Source: Synchiropus splendidus (lineage: Eukaryota > Chordata > Actinopteri > Syngnathiformes > Callionymidae). Taken from it: a stretch of 64,000 bases of DNA. The notes beneath the pieces were generated by a model. The model worked only from the letters and a program-made list of their open reading frames with translations. It was not told the DNA's origin and did no database searches. Where the stretch lies: assembly GCF_027744825.2 (NCBI RefSeq), contig NC_071347.1, forward strand, positions 13,887,501-13,951,500. The letters run 5' to 3'. Positions 1 to 14,525 of this stretch are shown here, piece after piece. Numbering within the stretch: the stretch's first letter is position 1; each line of letters begins with the position of its first letter. Position numbers and translations under genes: made by a program.

Positions 1-3000
1 TGTGTCCGCACGATTCACATCAATAGTTCGGTAAGACTGAGTCAGGGAAGCGATAAAATGACGGCCAAGGTTCCGAACCAAATTTGATTTTAGCTAGTGT
101 CATATAGCTCACTGTTTCCATGGATGCTTTCTCTGCAAGTCTGCGAGTTCTCATGTGTTGCAGTGTTTGCAATATCCTAAACTGCAACTGTGGTGTATAC
201 CAGTGAAACAAACGCAACATAAAACAATAACACAAGGTCAACAACTGGGAGAAGCCCAGTAAAGGTCGCAGAATTTAATAAAGCAGTTAACATCCCTTTC
301 AGCATGTTCATATTTGAAGTCATTGCTTCAATAACTCACAGCAGTTCCCATGACGAAGGGCACAACGAAACATGTGTTTCAGGTTTATCATTTCCCCCAA
401 GAATGGCAGCAAAAGCCAGTTTATCATTTCATTAAATCTGTCCCTCCCTTGTGGCATCGCGGCCTCGACTCCCTTATTACGAGCGCGTCACGACTCCCAT
501 GTGTGAGGGGTGCAGTTATGGTTGTGGAGGGTGTGGAGATGTTATCAATCTCAGTTGTTGTGTGGAACTCGGGGAAAGATTGATTGAAGATGACAGCTTT
601 CTTCCAAGTACCTGCTCTACATCAGCATGAGCTTGAAGAGCTTTAACTTGATAGTCAATCCCCTGAGGTGTTTGCTTCCTGTGAGTCTCACACCGAGAGA
701 GGAACCAGGTGCTGCTGTGAGTGTTTCAGGGACTACTTCAGGGACTTTTCACCCGACACTTCATTGTTCTTCCACAGGCTGGCAGGAGCGAAGTATAATG
801 CCCCATGACTAGTGAAAGCAACTGTCGTTTTTTTTAAGTAGAAGTCTTTAGCGTCTCAACCTTGTTGTGGAGGCTGCCTCTTGCTGGAAAGTCTAAGGAT
901 ACTTATGCGCTTTGGTTAAGTGCTGCTACACGCTGCATTTTTGTTTTCATGCCAACAGATCAGACGCTGGATTCAGGGTTCTCCCTTGGATTTGTTTTGC
1001 CCCCCTAGTTACCATTATCTGGCTGCTTTCCTTGATCATAAATGAGAGTAAATGTTTGGTTGTATGCTATGTTGTTTAATTCCTTAAAGGGGCTTATACA
1101 AGCAAAATTTGGTGGATGGGAATCTAAAGTAGAAACCAGTTCTCTCCCCTTCTATGCAAACCATTTTAAGCTTCTTCTTGTCCCTTAGATTCTCCCCTTC
1201 CTTGGAAGTCCAGCCAACTTTCAAAAATGCGAGGGGCCAATGTAGAATATTTTATTTATGTAGTGAAATAAGAAAAATAATTTATCAAAGCAGTGACTAG
1301 AAAAGCACTGAGAGAACGAAGACCTCCACTTACCCCCATTTAAGTTCATTTTCATCCAGTATAGACCCATTCTGAGTTCATAAACAGTGACGTATGAGTG
1401 AATTTTCTCAAGCTACATAGACCTGTACCACATCAGTGAGTGTCCTACTTTTTATTGAACTTCAGTCAGTGAATAGAATGCCAGTGCTGACTACCATTAT
1501 ATTTCACAAAAACCTGTTATTCCATTTATATTGAAGGAGCTACTGGCCACTTTCGTTGCCAATATGCCAGTGCATATTGTTATAATTATTTCATCTCTAT
1601 GATAGATCGAACATTCTTTGCCTCTGCTTGCTTCATGACAACATTGTTATTTATTCCTTCTCTCTTTGCAATTTGGAGCACTTTTATTTAGTTCTGAATT
1701 TAGGTTTTAGCCAACATTTAGCCATCACAAAGCAAACGTTGTTTACGAGTGTCAATAAAGTTTTGAAGTGAGGCAGTTTACTCTGTGTAACTCTGTGTTG
1801 CAGACTGTCTTTGGCGTCGCAAGACCAACAAGGAACACTCCATCATTCTGTCGTGAAGGTGTCAGCTGAGAGGCGTGTCAGGATTGAAAACAACCTGAAG
1901 TTGCACCTTTGAGCGCCTTCTTCTTTTTGTGAGTGTGGGAAGTGGAGCAAGTGACGGACGAGTCAGAGCGAGTCAGATGTCTTGAACTTCAAGCCGAGCG
2001 ATCTCTCTGTGTTGATGGCAGAACTACATATATATTGCAAACTGCCATCGACTATGCGTTCAATCCTTAAAAAATATATTTTCTTTTTCTTAAATGAATA
2101 ATTGAGTAGGAATCAGCACACAGTTTTTTTAAACTTCAATCTTGGGACGAAGCGTTAACCTGAACACACTTACACAAGCTAATCGCCTGATTTGTTGTTC
2201 CTTCCATTTGTATATTCACTGCAACACAATCTCCCAGATAGAGGGAGAATGTTTACCCATAACACATTACTCTCGGCAACAGCACACACTCCTGTGGAGG
2301 TTTTATTTGTTTAAAATAGGATTAAGAGCCGCAGAGGGGGACTGCGTGTCTATTTTATTGCTATTGGATTTCTATGGTGAAGACAGCCGACTGTTTGTTT
2401 TACTACCATTAGATCTCAGATGTAGAAGAGGGAGAGGAGATGTGGCTCTGGTGTTTTGCCAGAACTCCGACACACTTCCTGTAATTATCCACACACACAC
2501 ACACACACACGGTCGATACGCGTCCACACACATCTCCTCTATCTCCTAGTTAACTGCAAGCTGAACTCAGATCAAGGACTTCTGCTTTAAATTCCATTCC
2601 ATTTTTTTTCTTCACAAGTGTGCGTCCACCCTTCTTTTCATGGAGTCAAAGCTGCTTCCTCATATTTGGATGACAGACTCAAACAGATATTCAAAGTGAT
2701 GGTGTAAACACAGCTCGTGCCAAATTCCTTTTCACCTACTTTACACTTGTCATCATTTATAATGGTTGGAATGGCTGATTTATTTCGACAGACAGGGACA
2801 CACTGCATGAAACGTTCAGACCTCTGTAAAATACCCCACCTTTAAGTTGATGGTCTGCTTGAGGCACCATGAAAATTTTGATAAAATCCACAAATATTCA
2901 GCTCATGAATGGATGGGTTTTTTGTGTTAGCGAAAGGGCATAGTGAGGCATGACCGTTGTGGTCATATGTGACAAGAAACTCCAAAAAACAGCTCTGTTT

Positions 3001-3884
3001 AATGGTGGAAACTTGAATAAAATGTGCCAAAAACGTAGCATATGCTTGGCAGTCAACGACTATAAATAAATGTTGAGGGTGAAATGATCAGCTTCTGATT
3101 GAGAATTAATGGCACTAAATGAAAGATGTAGTTGTTATTCATGATAGAGAGTGTAATTCCACCAGACTCAGATTGAAAATACATAGAAACCCTTGATCAC
3201 TTTTTTTTTCAAATTGGTGCAAGGTTTAATTAAAACATTGCAATGGAATAACAGATATTAAGACAAGGTTTAATCTGAGGTGAATAACCCTCTTTCATTA
3301 CGATGAAAGAAAGCCGTTGCACCTTCTGATCACACCCACATGGGCGTCAATAAACGCTGTCTTCTCTGTCATTAGCTGCAGGGGTCACCGCCCTTGCTCA
3401 GACTGAATGAGGGGATTTCTATATTTCCTCCTGCTTAACTCCCCGGGTTTATATTTTGTCCTGTCCTTGACAGTCGACAGATGAAGTGGAGGGGGAAGCG
3501 AGAGGAGGAAAAGAGGTTTTCCTCAACAGCAATTTGGTGAGAGATGAAAATGGCCCCGCTGTGATCCCACTTCAAATAGAAAACACTACAAGTGGACAGG
3601 AAAGTGCTCCCACAAGATTCCACTCCCACTTCCAACACTGGAGGGCTGTTGATAGGTGCTCCGCTGGATTTGATAAAGCAATATCAATCCAGAGCTTCGG
3701 ATACTTAAAGCACATGGGCGAATGGTGTTTGTCTGTCTTGCGGTACGGACTCATGCTGTGGTTCGGAACAGATTGAAGCAATGTGGTTCTTTAGAACGTG
3801 GACATCATTTCAATAGTGGTATTATAGAAGTCACCACAACAGTGGCATTGTCTTTTAATAACGTTACTTATCTGGCTGTCTACT
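1..3884. other. Intergenic, no gene seen
   Basis: Unique-looking, mildly AT-rich sequence with one (CA)n run. Short open frames on both strands have no recognisable domains. Confidence 0.6.
2490..2510. repeat. (CA)n microsatellite
   Basis: About ten CA units. Confidence 0.95.
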
Positions 3885-4340
3885 TTCTTATACTCCTTCC
3901 TTCCATGTGTCCTTCCTTTTATCCATGCGATTTGTCCTTCTTTTGATTTGTTCTGCCTGTCCTTCACCCTTCCTTTCCTTCTCCAATCTTCCCTATTGCC
4001 TTTTTATCCACTCTGTCTCACGCCTTGTCTATTCTTGCTTCAGTTTTTCCTTATTTCCACTGTGTCTTTCTTGTATTCCTCTAAACTTCCATCTGCCCTT
4101 CCCTCTCCTGTCATATCTATCCATCCGTCCTTGCTTGCTCACTCCCCTCTCATTTCTCTCTTGCTCCTTTGCGTCATTCCTTGCTTCTTTTACATATTTA
4201 TTCTTCTAATCCTAACTCTTTTTTCATCTTTCTTATCTTATATTATTCTTCTTTCAAGCCTCCCTTCCTTTTCTCTTGACTGCTGTCTTGCCTTCATTCC
4301 TTCCTTTCTTCCTTCCTTGCTTTCCCCCATCCTGTTTTTT
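3885..4340. repeat. Long polypyrimidine tract, rich in TTCC
   Basis: About 450 bases of strongly C/T-biased plus-strand sequence with many ccttccttcc-type units. The bias keeps frames open (131 and 100 codons), but the peptides are low-complexity S/F/L/P strings and not genes. Confidence 0.8.
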
Positions 4341-7300
4341 TAATGTAGATTTTATCATTTTCACAAGCACACTCAACTTGCAACTCCTTATTGAACTTCC
4401 TGAGCAGAGTATGACCAGCAACTCTTCATCTCCATCCTCCTACACTTTCCTTATGACGTTCTATCATATGTAGCAGACAGTGGCGGAACCAACAGAGTCA
4501 TCACTTTCTTAGGTGTGGTTTTATTATTGTCTGGGTTGGGATTAACTCCACTATGTACATTGCACCTCTTTTTCAAAAGCAACTAAAAGCACAGCCTCCT
4601 GAATGAATGATGTTGGGTTGGTGAAGAAGACAGTGCAGACAGGGTGGAATGGATGGAGACTGGTAATCTGCGTCATGGAAGGGAAGCTCTATCATGAGTT
4701 CATGTGGAGAACTTTGGAGGCAAAGTTAGTGGACAAGAGAAGAGGAAATGGTAAATGAGGACCAGACGAGGTGTGACGAGGCTGATCCAGATGGGTAAAG
4801 GTGATGGACCTGCTGCAACAGTCGCTGATAGAAAATGACAAAGGACAAAGACACAAGGTCCAATAACTATAGGTTAAATAAATATTTGAAGCAAAGGTTC
4901 AGCTAATGGAACCGAAAAAAGGTACTTTTGTAGCAGGTCTCTCAAGGACTGAGTGTAATTATAGAGACCCCTCTCTGTAAAATGGGGTGGGTCAAGAGCT
5001 TGCAGTCTGTGGGGTATTGCCATTATCAGAAAATGGCCCTCTGTGAGTGTGAGGGATGAAGTCACGGTGAAAATGAGAGCCACATGGAATTGGGACGGGT
5101 GGTGGAGAGACAAACTCTGGTGGAGAAACAGCTGAAGTGATTCTTGTCTGTCTGTGTTTCCTTTATCGGTGAGTTGATCGTAGCTTTATATCAATGTTAT
5201 TTGTTGAGCCGATGAGACTCTGTTGGCATCAACGTTCTTTCACCGTTGCTCCATATTTCTATGAACAGACATGTGATTTGTCTAGACTTGTGGCCGACCT
5301 TTGTTCTGCTGTAGTCAAAGTAACATTGTATATCATAGGACCACCCAGGCCCCGGTGCACCTTCCTGTCCTGAGACTTGATTGTACAGGTTGTCGTGCTG
5401 AAATAAGAATGCTGCTTGTTTTAAACACAGCTGTGATCGTGTCGTGCTGACAAATTTTATCCTGCATCCCTAGAGATGTTTGCTTATGACAGGACCTCCC
5501 AAAAATGTCTGTCTTTCAAAGACCTGGGTGCTGAATGCAAATGTGCAGCGCAGTGACCAGGCTTTTTTTTTTTTTTTTTAGCATAGTCAGACAGTGGCCA
5601 GTATTTTCCTGAAGTGATATGTATGCAACTGATAATCTTCCCGAGGTGAAGTTCAGATCTCTTTTGTATTCATGAGAGGAGCGGAGGTTGAGGCAAGAGA
5701 TTGGATCGATGCAGCATCTTCAGTAATGATTCCACTTTATTAGTGCGTCCTAGTGAAGACCGAGCGGAGCCTGAAGGCGGTGCTATCGATTTACCAGTCG
5801 ATCTACATTCCTGCTCTCACAAGTGGCTCAAATGAGTTTTCTGTGTCACATTTGGACAGCCTGAAAGCCAAACTGCAAACTGAGAAAAGCTGAATGACAC
5901 GGTGTTCCAAGCACGTCCAAATTGGGACTAACCTGGCGACGAAATGGGACGTCGCATCCGACAGAAAACATAGCTCTTGTGTTCCATTGTAGTACTGCAG
6001 TACTGTAGTACCACCAAAAGTCTGGATCAGGTCTTACAGATACATACGGTAATATAAATCACATTCCTTTTGAATATTTGTAAAACAATATGTAAATGGT
6101 GCTGGGAGGAACAGTAAAAACACATTGAGCTGCCCACTTTAACCTCCCTCAGCGACCTGGATCACGGACAATCCCAACAATGCACCAAGCAATATCTACT
6201 TTGGCAGCCAGTTCCTTGAACCTCCTCTGTGATATTATTGCAGCTTAGTCTCTAAAGGTTCAAACCGCTTTCAGCCCTAGTCTTCCTCCTTTATCACAGG
6301 CTGACTTTCCTCTCTGTTCATTTCACTTTGGAAAGGTCACTGAGAATGCTGGAGCTTCACCAGCTGCCTCTTTGTGGAAGGTTCTCCTTAATAACGTGGA
6401 GCTAAAGCAGGAGGAAAATATGCCTGCTGATGTACACGGAGCAAATGAAGGTTGTGTGTGTGTGCGTGTCTCTTGTAAGCTCTTAACTTGCGCCTCTACT
6501 TCAGCCAAAACCCCACACACTTAATCTTGATTAGATCTCATCTCACACATGGGATTTCGAAGGTTAATGTGGTTTCTCCATTTGCACATTAGTTATATGT
6601 GGTAACGGTAATGAATAAGAGCCTTACTTTTTTTCTTGAGGTCACTTTGGATTTTCCCTCCTCACCCTTGAGGAAAGTCACCTGCAGACGCTTTGCACTT
6701 GTAAAACTATGAAAGTGATTTCTCGTCTGGTCTAAAATGACTCCTCAAAGGAGACACTCATCTGTAATTGCTAGTTGGGTGATCGTATTCTTTCCTTAAG
6801 TCTACTCTTTCTTTGGTTGAGCGACACGTTTGCATGTGTTAACGCCTGGTTCAAAGCATTTTTTTCGCACTATAGCCAAGACGGAATGTCTTCACCTGCT
6901 TTAATTGTAGTGTCTTAAGTAGCAGCGATGTGGAATCGTGACTCTGACCGCCTTCACCTCATAAGAGAAAAGAGAAAATCCATTATACTGATCAAATTCC
7001 TTCTGATGTACTAGTGTTAAGAGAGACAAAGGAAGATAGCACGGCAAGAAGAATTCCATTGATGGAACAGTGCTGTGTCCATAACGCTTGCTATAGAATG
7101 GACTTAACATCACATTGTTTTTGAATGTTGGAACCATTTACATCGTAAGATTCTCTGAACCCTGCACAGAAATATCCGTGAAAGTGTGATGAACTTCTTC
7201 CAAGCCAAAGCACAAATGTTAAACATGAAGTGAAAGTTTTGTTACTCTGACAAGCTCCGTGTCACCGATTGAAGGTGATCATCCGATACCAGCACTGGGT

Positions 7301-10300
7301 GTGCGCTGGGGGCTCCTTACAGCTGGACATGAATGGATTTCCTCCGAGCAAGCAATGACTCAAAATTGTCTGTCAGAACTCTTTCTAGGAAACTGATAGT
7401 AACCACAACACAGACGTCAGTATTCATGTTCTCACGGTCATCGATTGAGATGTTTTGGGGGGTTATTTATAACTGACACATAACTGCAAACACATGCAGT
7501 CAAACACAGACATAATAGAAATATTGCACACAAAATGAGGCAGCAGCTGCACCAAACAGTCCAGGTTGTACTGCTTCTAGTTTGTATTTCGTCGTATTCT
7601 CATCCTAACACTAGCACTTTGTTTTTCAGTGCCCTCCACTATGAGATGACAAAGTGAAGTAATTGACGTCCCTAACAATTGGGAACACGGTTTTGAACAC
7701 ATGTTGTATTGTTCATGTTGTCGGACACGGTAGAACATTTGGGTCGCTAGCGTGCGATACGAAAGAAAGTACTTACTAAAATGCCCATGTTGGTTTTCAA
7801 TAAAGCACTATCCAGGAAATCTATCAACACTTCATATTCCCACTTGGTTTCAAGTCCGGAGCTCCTTCGGTTTGAAGGGGTCATTTCAAGTGGTGAACAG
7901 CGTGCGCCCTCTGTCTTAGGAGTGTTGGGACACTTACTCCCGAAAACTCGTCAAAAATGGGTGTTAGGGTCCAAAACGAGTGTTAGGGTGGAAATGGGAC
8001 ACACCTCCAATTCCATGTTGGATTGTCAGCTATACGTATGCTTAGCTCGCCTGCTGATTCTGCTTCTGCTCACTAGCACGTCTCAATATGCCTATTGGCT
8101 CAGCTCTTTTTTTAACTCACTAACTTTCAAGTAAACTCAATGCTGAGGCATGTTTAGACATGAGGTATAGTGTCGAACTACAGCGGTCTGGGAAAAGCGC
8201 TAGAGCATTTCTATCCCTACGATAGACGATAGCCATTGTTTCCCTTACTTGAGGAGATACTTGAACTTCACGTGGTGCAGGACAGGGACAGGACATTCCA
8301 CTCGCATGATTCACTTTTCAAGGAAGTATGATATTAGCAGCCACAACGGGGATTCAATGCCATGCTTCAAAACTCCATTAGACTGCAGGAAATATATTTT
8401 ACCCCATTTCATATATTTATTATTTATCTCCTACCTGCTTACTTAAAACTTTCAAAGAGGAAATGCAAGCGTGTGTTTTAATTCAACAGACATATGTAGT
8501 CTCTGGTGAAAGGATAATGGTTTCTGGAAATCCCCAGTGCCAGGGATGGTGGAGAGGTATCTATTATGTGGGAGGGGCAACTTTCGCTAGCGCTACAAAG
8601 CAGGTGCCTATTAACTTGATTTGCCAACAACATAGCTCCATCTAAAGGAGCCGATTAATCCTGAAGTAAAGTGGCGCTCTGACTAAGCCTGGCTTCCCCC
8701 TGCAACTCCGCAGGATTAATACGTAATACATTAGCAGAACGAACGGATTAAATGTACAGTTACGTGATATACCGAGCGTAAGGCAAACAATGACTAACCA
8801 GCAGGGCTTATTATTTATTACCCCACAGTACAGTGGGAGATTGAGCTCGGTGCAGAGAGGCCAGTCGGATTGCAACTCGATACCTCGTGTGATTTAAGCA
8901 ACGGTTGATTGGAACTGGAATTAATTATGTAAAAAGCGAAGGCTGAGGATGAAAGTCCGTGCAAAAACAAATGAGTGGTCCAGAATTGAAGAGAAAGAGG
9001 TGGTAGAGAGATGAAAGAATGGTGTCACAAGTGTGGCTCACATCAAAGCGTGCGCAGACCCATCCTGCTTCAGATTAAGGTCACCCTGGAAACACATGGG
9101 AGCCATCAGCAGTTTGTTCTCAGAAAGCAGGCGAAAGTTGACCAGATAGATTCCCATCGATCCAAAGCTGGATATCTATCATCTCAGTGTGGGCAAGCTG
9201 GCTTCAATCCTGGCATATCAAATAGTTCTTTTTTTATTATTGAACCTTGGGGAGGAACCTTGAAAGGGCGTTCGAAATGATGGGGGTCTTGAACTGCTCA
9301 CTTAGGTGAGATCATCTACAGCGCACTGACTCAGCCCATGTCACAACACTGAGGAAATGTAGGGGACACCCTGAACAGAAGGAGGATGCCCAGAAGAAGC
9401 CTGCTGAAGCATGAGAGGACAGACAAATTCCCCACAGAGACGGTTTGTCTTCTGTCCAAGGTTGTCTCACGCTAGATTCTTGGAAACGCTCCGAATTGAT
9501 TCCCTGCTAAACTGACTTGGACCACACAGTTGCAGTAGATTTGTTGGACCCGTATCCATAATGCCATTCTGCCTTTGAACCGCCACCAAAAGGTTTTGCT
9601 GGATTAACATCTAATGACTGGAAAAAAATGTTGGGAAAAGTAATCTGTTTACGATTAGTTAAACATAGTCCTATCAAGTTTTATTCAGCAAAGAAGCCAA
9701 CGTTGGCCAATATCGGGGCGGCTCCCAACTTTAAGCTAATTCTGCGTTAAAGCTAGCTTGCTAGCATGGTGATGGTCGTATTCATTTGAGTTTTCTGACA
9801 TTGGTCCTCTTCTGTCAAACTATGAAACAAATTTATGTTTGGTGATGTTTAAGTCGGCCTCTGGTTTAACATTTCTTAATGCTATATGAAACTTATCATA
9901 CAGGGAAAAGCACATGAGGCCTGGGGGCCAACTCTGGTCTGCCAAGTTACTTTATGTGGTCCTCAAGTGCTTCATGTCCCCTGAGTTAGCTTCAAATAAA
10001 ACTTCAGCCGCATGTTGTCATAGTGACACAAGGAGATCACATGATTTGCGGTTCAACTGGCTAGAAAGGAAATCAAAAAGTTCAACAATTTGTCTAGAAA
10101 CTAACAGAAAATACAAATAAATGATAACTGAAACAGATGCAGATTCGACTAGGCATATTATTTGAGGTCAAATTGGTGTCTATCAATTAAAATGAAGAAA
10201 CATTTAGCATACTGTGTTGACTGTCTCCTGGTCTGGATTGTTGAAATACATATTTTAATCCGCCTTCATTCAGTCTGACACCCTTGTTTGACTCCGGTTT

Positions 10301-13300
10301 CTCATTTTCTGGTCATTCTCATCAATATATTTTACAATATTAATGCCCCATGCTACATTTTTTCTGGTGTTTTCTGTTGATATAGAAAATGTTGCCGTCT
10401 TTAAAGCATTATTAATTACTAACTTCATATTTAAATGCTATTTCCTAGTCCCAGATAAGATTTTATTTAGTAATTACATAATGCATTTTTTATTTTGTTT
10501 GGCCTTTTGATCATTTCAATTAATGACTGTTTATTCAATTTCTCCTGAGACTACAAACCCCCTTTTTTTCCCATACGTATTTAATTATATCTTCAACTGC
10601 TTTATATTATTCCCTTTTATGTCCTTCTAGCCAACATAATTTGAATCTATAAACGTTATGACTCTGTTCTTCCCTTTCCATTTGTGTTTTATATACATAA
10701 GAAATATGGATTTTATGACACTGTTTCGCAGGCCCTCGAGATATTGCAAGTTTTATATGGGATTGCTTCGGAAATGTATTTTCCGTCCTTTGATCTATTG
10801 TGCATTATATTCCTCGGAGTAGCTTTCACGAGCTCTCATGCTTTCGACCATCCTATTCACGACGCTCCTATAGTGAGTGGTGACTTGGCCTCTCAGAAAT
10901 GCGATGACAACGCCATACCAAAAAATGTGAATTGAACTGATGCAGCTGAAGCTTTTTTTAAATGGATGGATGGATTCAGATGATACCAAAGAGCCTTTCA
11001 GAGAGATATTCCTTCCCTCATTAATACCAGATGTGCAGTAATATTTTATATCCTCCATGCTCGAGTAATATCCACATCTCTCTGGAAACGCCGCCACGTT
11101 GCCGTCTGCGAGCAATTTACACCAACCCGCTTGTCCAATGGCCGTCTGTGTGAACAAACCCAAAAGTCAGTAGCTCAGCCTGTGAGGCAGATTTCTCCAC
11201 TTAGATGTTTTCCATTCCTTAATGATAGGATCCAACTGCAGCTCGCTCGCCGTGTTCCCTGCCAGCCGGAACATGTAGAGCAGCGGAGAGAAATGGCAAA
11301 GAGGTGGGTGTCAATCACAGCGGTAGCTTCGGCCTCAGGCGGCTAATTAGAGTTTATGTGAAAGACATGATCAAAACAATCAGCTCCCTCTTGTTCGGAT
11401 GCATTCGCTCGCTCCAAACTCTTGTTCTCGGGTTGTTCGCCAAGCTGTCAAATTTCCACTAATAGTATTTGTATTGGAAATATGTCAGAAAAATAGCTGC
11501 TCAGCTGCGATGGAGGGGGATCAACGGCAATCGCACGCCGTTGACCTAGACGTGTCAACTGTTGTAACAGACGCCATCTATTGACCGCTCAAATTCCTCA
11601 CCTATTTTCGACCATTACTAACATGCTTATGTGAAAACATCACTCACTGTTGCCATAGAGATCAAAGGATTTCAAAAAGAACTTATTAGTGCCAACACGC
11701 CGCTCAGGACCCGGCAAACACTCCCTCACACACATATATTTCATGTATTTGTCACACTGCTCAAGTACTTAGTCACATCACTGTGGCGTGAGGAGAAGCC
11801 GCTGTGTGGATTTCCGTCAGTGCAGCTCAGGGACAAAAACAAACTTCACGCCAGTTCTCTTTAACATCAGTGATGACTTTATAATGCCAAAAAATACACA
11901 GACACACACACCCCCTGCCTTTAGCGAATGCTTCCTACTCAGTCATGCAACACTAGTTATCGTGTTGTGTGTGAATTTGTGCTGGTTTCTTTGCAGCTTT
12001 CCTCATGTTCAAGTCATCCAACTTGAGGTTGAGTACCAAGTCAGTTAAACAATATTTTATAGCAGTTTCAGACAAGTTGGAAGTAACTCAAAGAGCTTTG
12101 AATCAAAGATGAGCAAAGTTCTTGTGACAAGGCATTCGTCCATAAACACAAAAACACGGTTGTTGCCTGGTTAAGCAGTTGTTTTTGGACCACCCACATC
12201 AGGGACACAAGTCCAAGTGCGACCCCCAGCCCCACCCTCAGTATGTGTAAACTTAAACAATGAAAATTTAAAAAGAAATAGGTGTGCCCTCTGTTGGACT
12301 GAATATTTTGGGATCAGAAGGACTTGAACGTTCGTGCAAGTTCTTGTCCGCCACAATAAAGTATTATTCATATTTTTATGACTAAAACTAAAATGTTCCC
12401 AATTTTAAAGCCACGTGAAGCTAGAGATGTTATTGTATGTGTTTTACATGGGTTTTTCTTTCACCAAGTATTTTGCCATGAGGATTGTTATATCACAACA
12501 AGATGGTGTCAACAGTGTCTCTATAGAGCGCCAGATATGTATGTTTGAGGTTAGATATCAGTGAATCTAAACAGCCCCTGCTTCTTCTTCAGCTTCATTT
12601 CTCTTTTCATCCATGACTCCTGAGGAGCAGATCTCAGATGATGCGAGGGTAAATAAAGGGGACTCCACAATGAGGTCAAGTGACTACACCTCTAAAGTAG
12701 ATTCTCCTTCAATCTGTTCCTGAATTAAATAAAAAAAAACTACAAAGAACAACTGAAATTCAAAACTGTCACACTGTTACATTTGAAACAGTCCTCTATT
12801 TTTGTAGCATCTCACACCCCATCTTCCACTAACCCTAATCCTTTCTTTGATTAGAGCATATGTATTTGAGTTTTATCTGAACATATTTTATATTAAAAAA
12901 AGAATACTATAATAACGCTTCCCCTGACATCCATTGCAAATAGTTAGCATTTTGATATAAAAATATTTCATTCCAAATCATGGACCTGCTCACTCATTAT
13001 CTCACTGAGTTGCTCTTAACCGTCTCAAATTCTGTCTTATTTACAATACTGCATTGTTTTAGAACCTGCTAGAATGATCGGTAACTCCATCACTGAAAGC
13101 AAGAACTCACGCTACAACACTCACGCTAATGCCAGTTAAAACTTTAGCATTCCCATTCTATATTTCATTTCCCATCTGATAAAATATCAATTTAAAAGCT
13201 CATTCATGCCCTACCTTTGTGTGAGAGCTGTATCCGTGGATAAGTGCTGAGCGCTGCATTACCTGGACCCAGTAAGCCCAACAGCAGAAACACAGTCCTG

Positions 13301-14364
13301 ATACACTCCATCTTCATTCTTTACCACACTTCATCGACAGAAACCCTGCAGGCACTCGCAGCTCCAGCATCAAAGTCGGTTGCAAAAGAGCAGCTCTTCC
13401 TGACGTGCGCTTCTCTCCTGCTCAGCGATTGAAAGTGAAGGTCCACGTTCTTTAAGACAGCTGATATGGAGGTTCTTCTTTCTCCTATAGCTGCAGCTAA
13501 AAGCCGCATCCACCCACTGCCTTGGTGAACTGGATGTTGCTCCGGGTGTTATTATTACTGTTTGGTCTGAGTTACCAAGGAGAAGATGAGTCCAGTTGCC
13601 TCACTCACGCTGCACTGATATCTATCCACATGTCTTCTTTGTTTCCATCTACAGCTTTAAAGTGCAGGAGAAAATCCATCCATCAGAAGGGTAGCATTAA
13701 AACTAAAAAGAAGAAACTCAGTTTCTGTGTCACGGAGCTTTAAGTTACTCCTCCTGGGTCCGAGTAAGCTCTCTGGAAGGGAGCCCAGGGAGCAGCAGAG
13801 GATGAGAGGGGAGGAGTGGGAAGCCTCGTGTCTGGCGTGTGGTCTCTCTGAGCGCTGGAGAAGAGTGAAGCCCCACCGGCTCCCAACTCTGCTCACATTG
13901 CAAGGGAGGATCCATACTCGTCTCAGCGGCACTTCATTATTTCTCGCCGTGATATTGATCTGTGCAGAGACCACCTGCTTGTTTGTGTGGAGGCTTGTGT
14001 GTCTTTGTGTGGTTGGTTTTTATCAGGGCTAGAATCTGTCATATATTATGCATAGCTGTCATGTATCCTACAGTCTAGCAGCTTAAGATCTGACAGCCCT
14101 CGCCCTGCCTCACATTGGCTCCAGAAGTTTGGTTTCTTCATGACATGAATCACCCTGAAATGTGTCAAGAGGATGTGTGACCAACAAAGTGACATTCACA
14201 TGATGAATCGATGAAATAGTCGCACCATCTAATCCAAAAATCTTTTCTTTAAAAGAAGACGTGGTGAAGGACATTCTGTTGGTGTCGACTCTGCAGATCA
14301 CAGCAGGTCTACTCAGAAAAACAGGTGTAAACTTGAACACAGACCCATCCACTTTCCATTTTAA
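4341..14364. other. Intergenic, no gene seen
   Basis: Holds a LINE remnant (5665-5845) and a 17-T run. A stretch at about 7860-8010 with gggtgttagggt-type direct repeats may be an old DNA-element fragment. No coding exon is recognised. Confidence 0.55.
5665..5845 (+). mobile_element. LINE remnant (same family as 18270)
   Basis: Contains atcgatttaccagtcgatct and the surrounding diverged reverse-transcriptase-end sequence (catgagaggagcggag, cggagcctgaaggcggtgct) typical of the same teleost LINE. No intact frame. Confidence 0.65.
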
Positions 14365-14525
14365 TTCGAGGTTGGGTTCGAGGGCAGCAGCCAGTGAGGT
14401 TCAGAAACCTCCCCCAGCACCCCTGGAGGTATTATTCCAACCAAGGTACATCGTCTCTCCAACATGTCCAAAGTGCCTCACCAGGAAGGCGTCAAGGAAG
14501 CATCATATAAAGCAGAGGGGCACCC
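14365..14525 (-). mobile_element. LINE remnant, reverse orientation
   Basis: The minus strand reads like the same LINE end. On the plus strand, gtgcctcaccaggaaggcgt, agggcagcagcc and a trailing aagcatcat correspond to the complement of its conserved 3' coding part. Heavily diverged. Confidence 0.55.

Noticed and set aside
3907..4343. Plus-strand frames of 100 and 131 codons
   Set aside because: They are translations of the polypyrimidine tract and consist of low-complexity S/F/L/P residues.
7860..8010. Stretch with gggtgttagggt repeats as a DNA transposon
   Set aside because: It recalls fish elements of the PIF/Harbinger kind, but terminal repeats cannot be identified, so it is only mentioned in the intergenic note.
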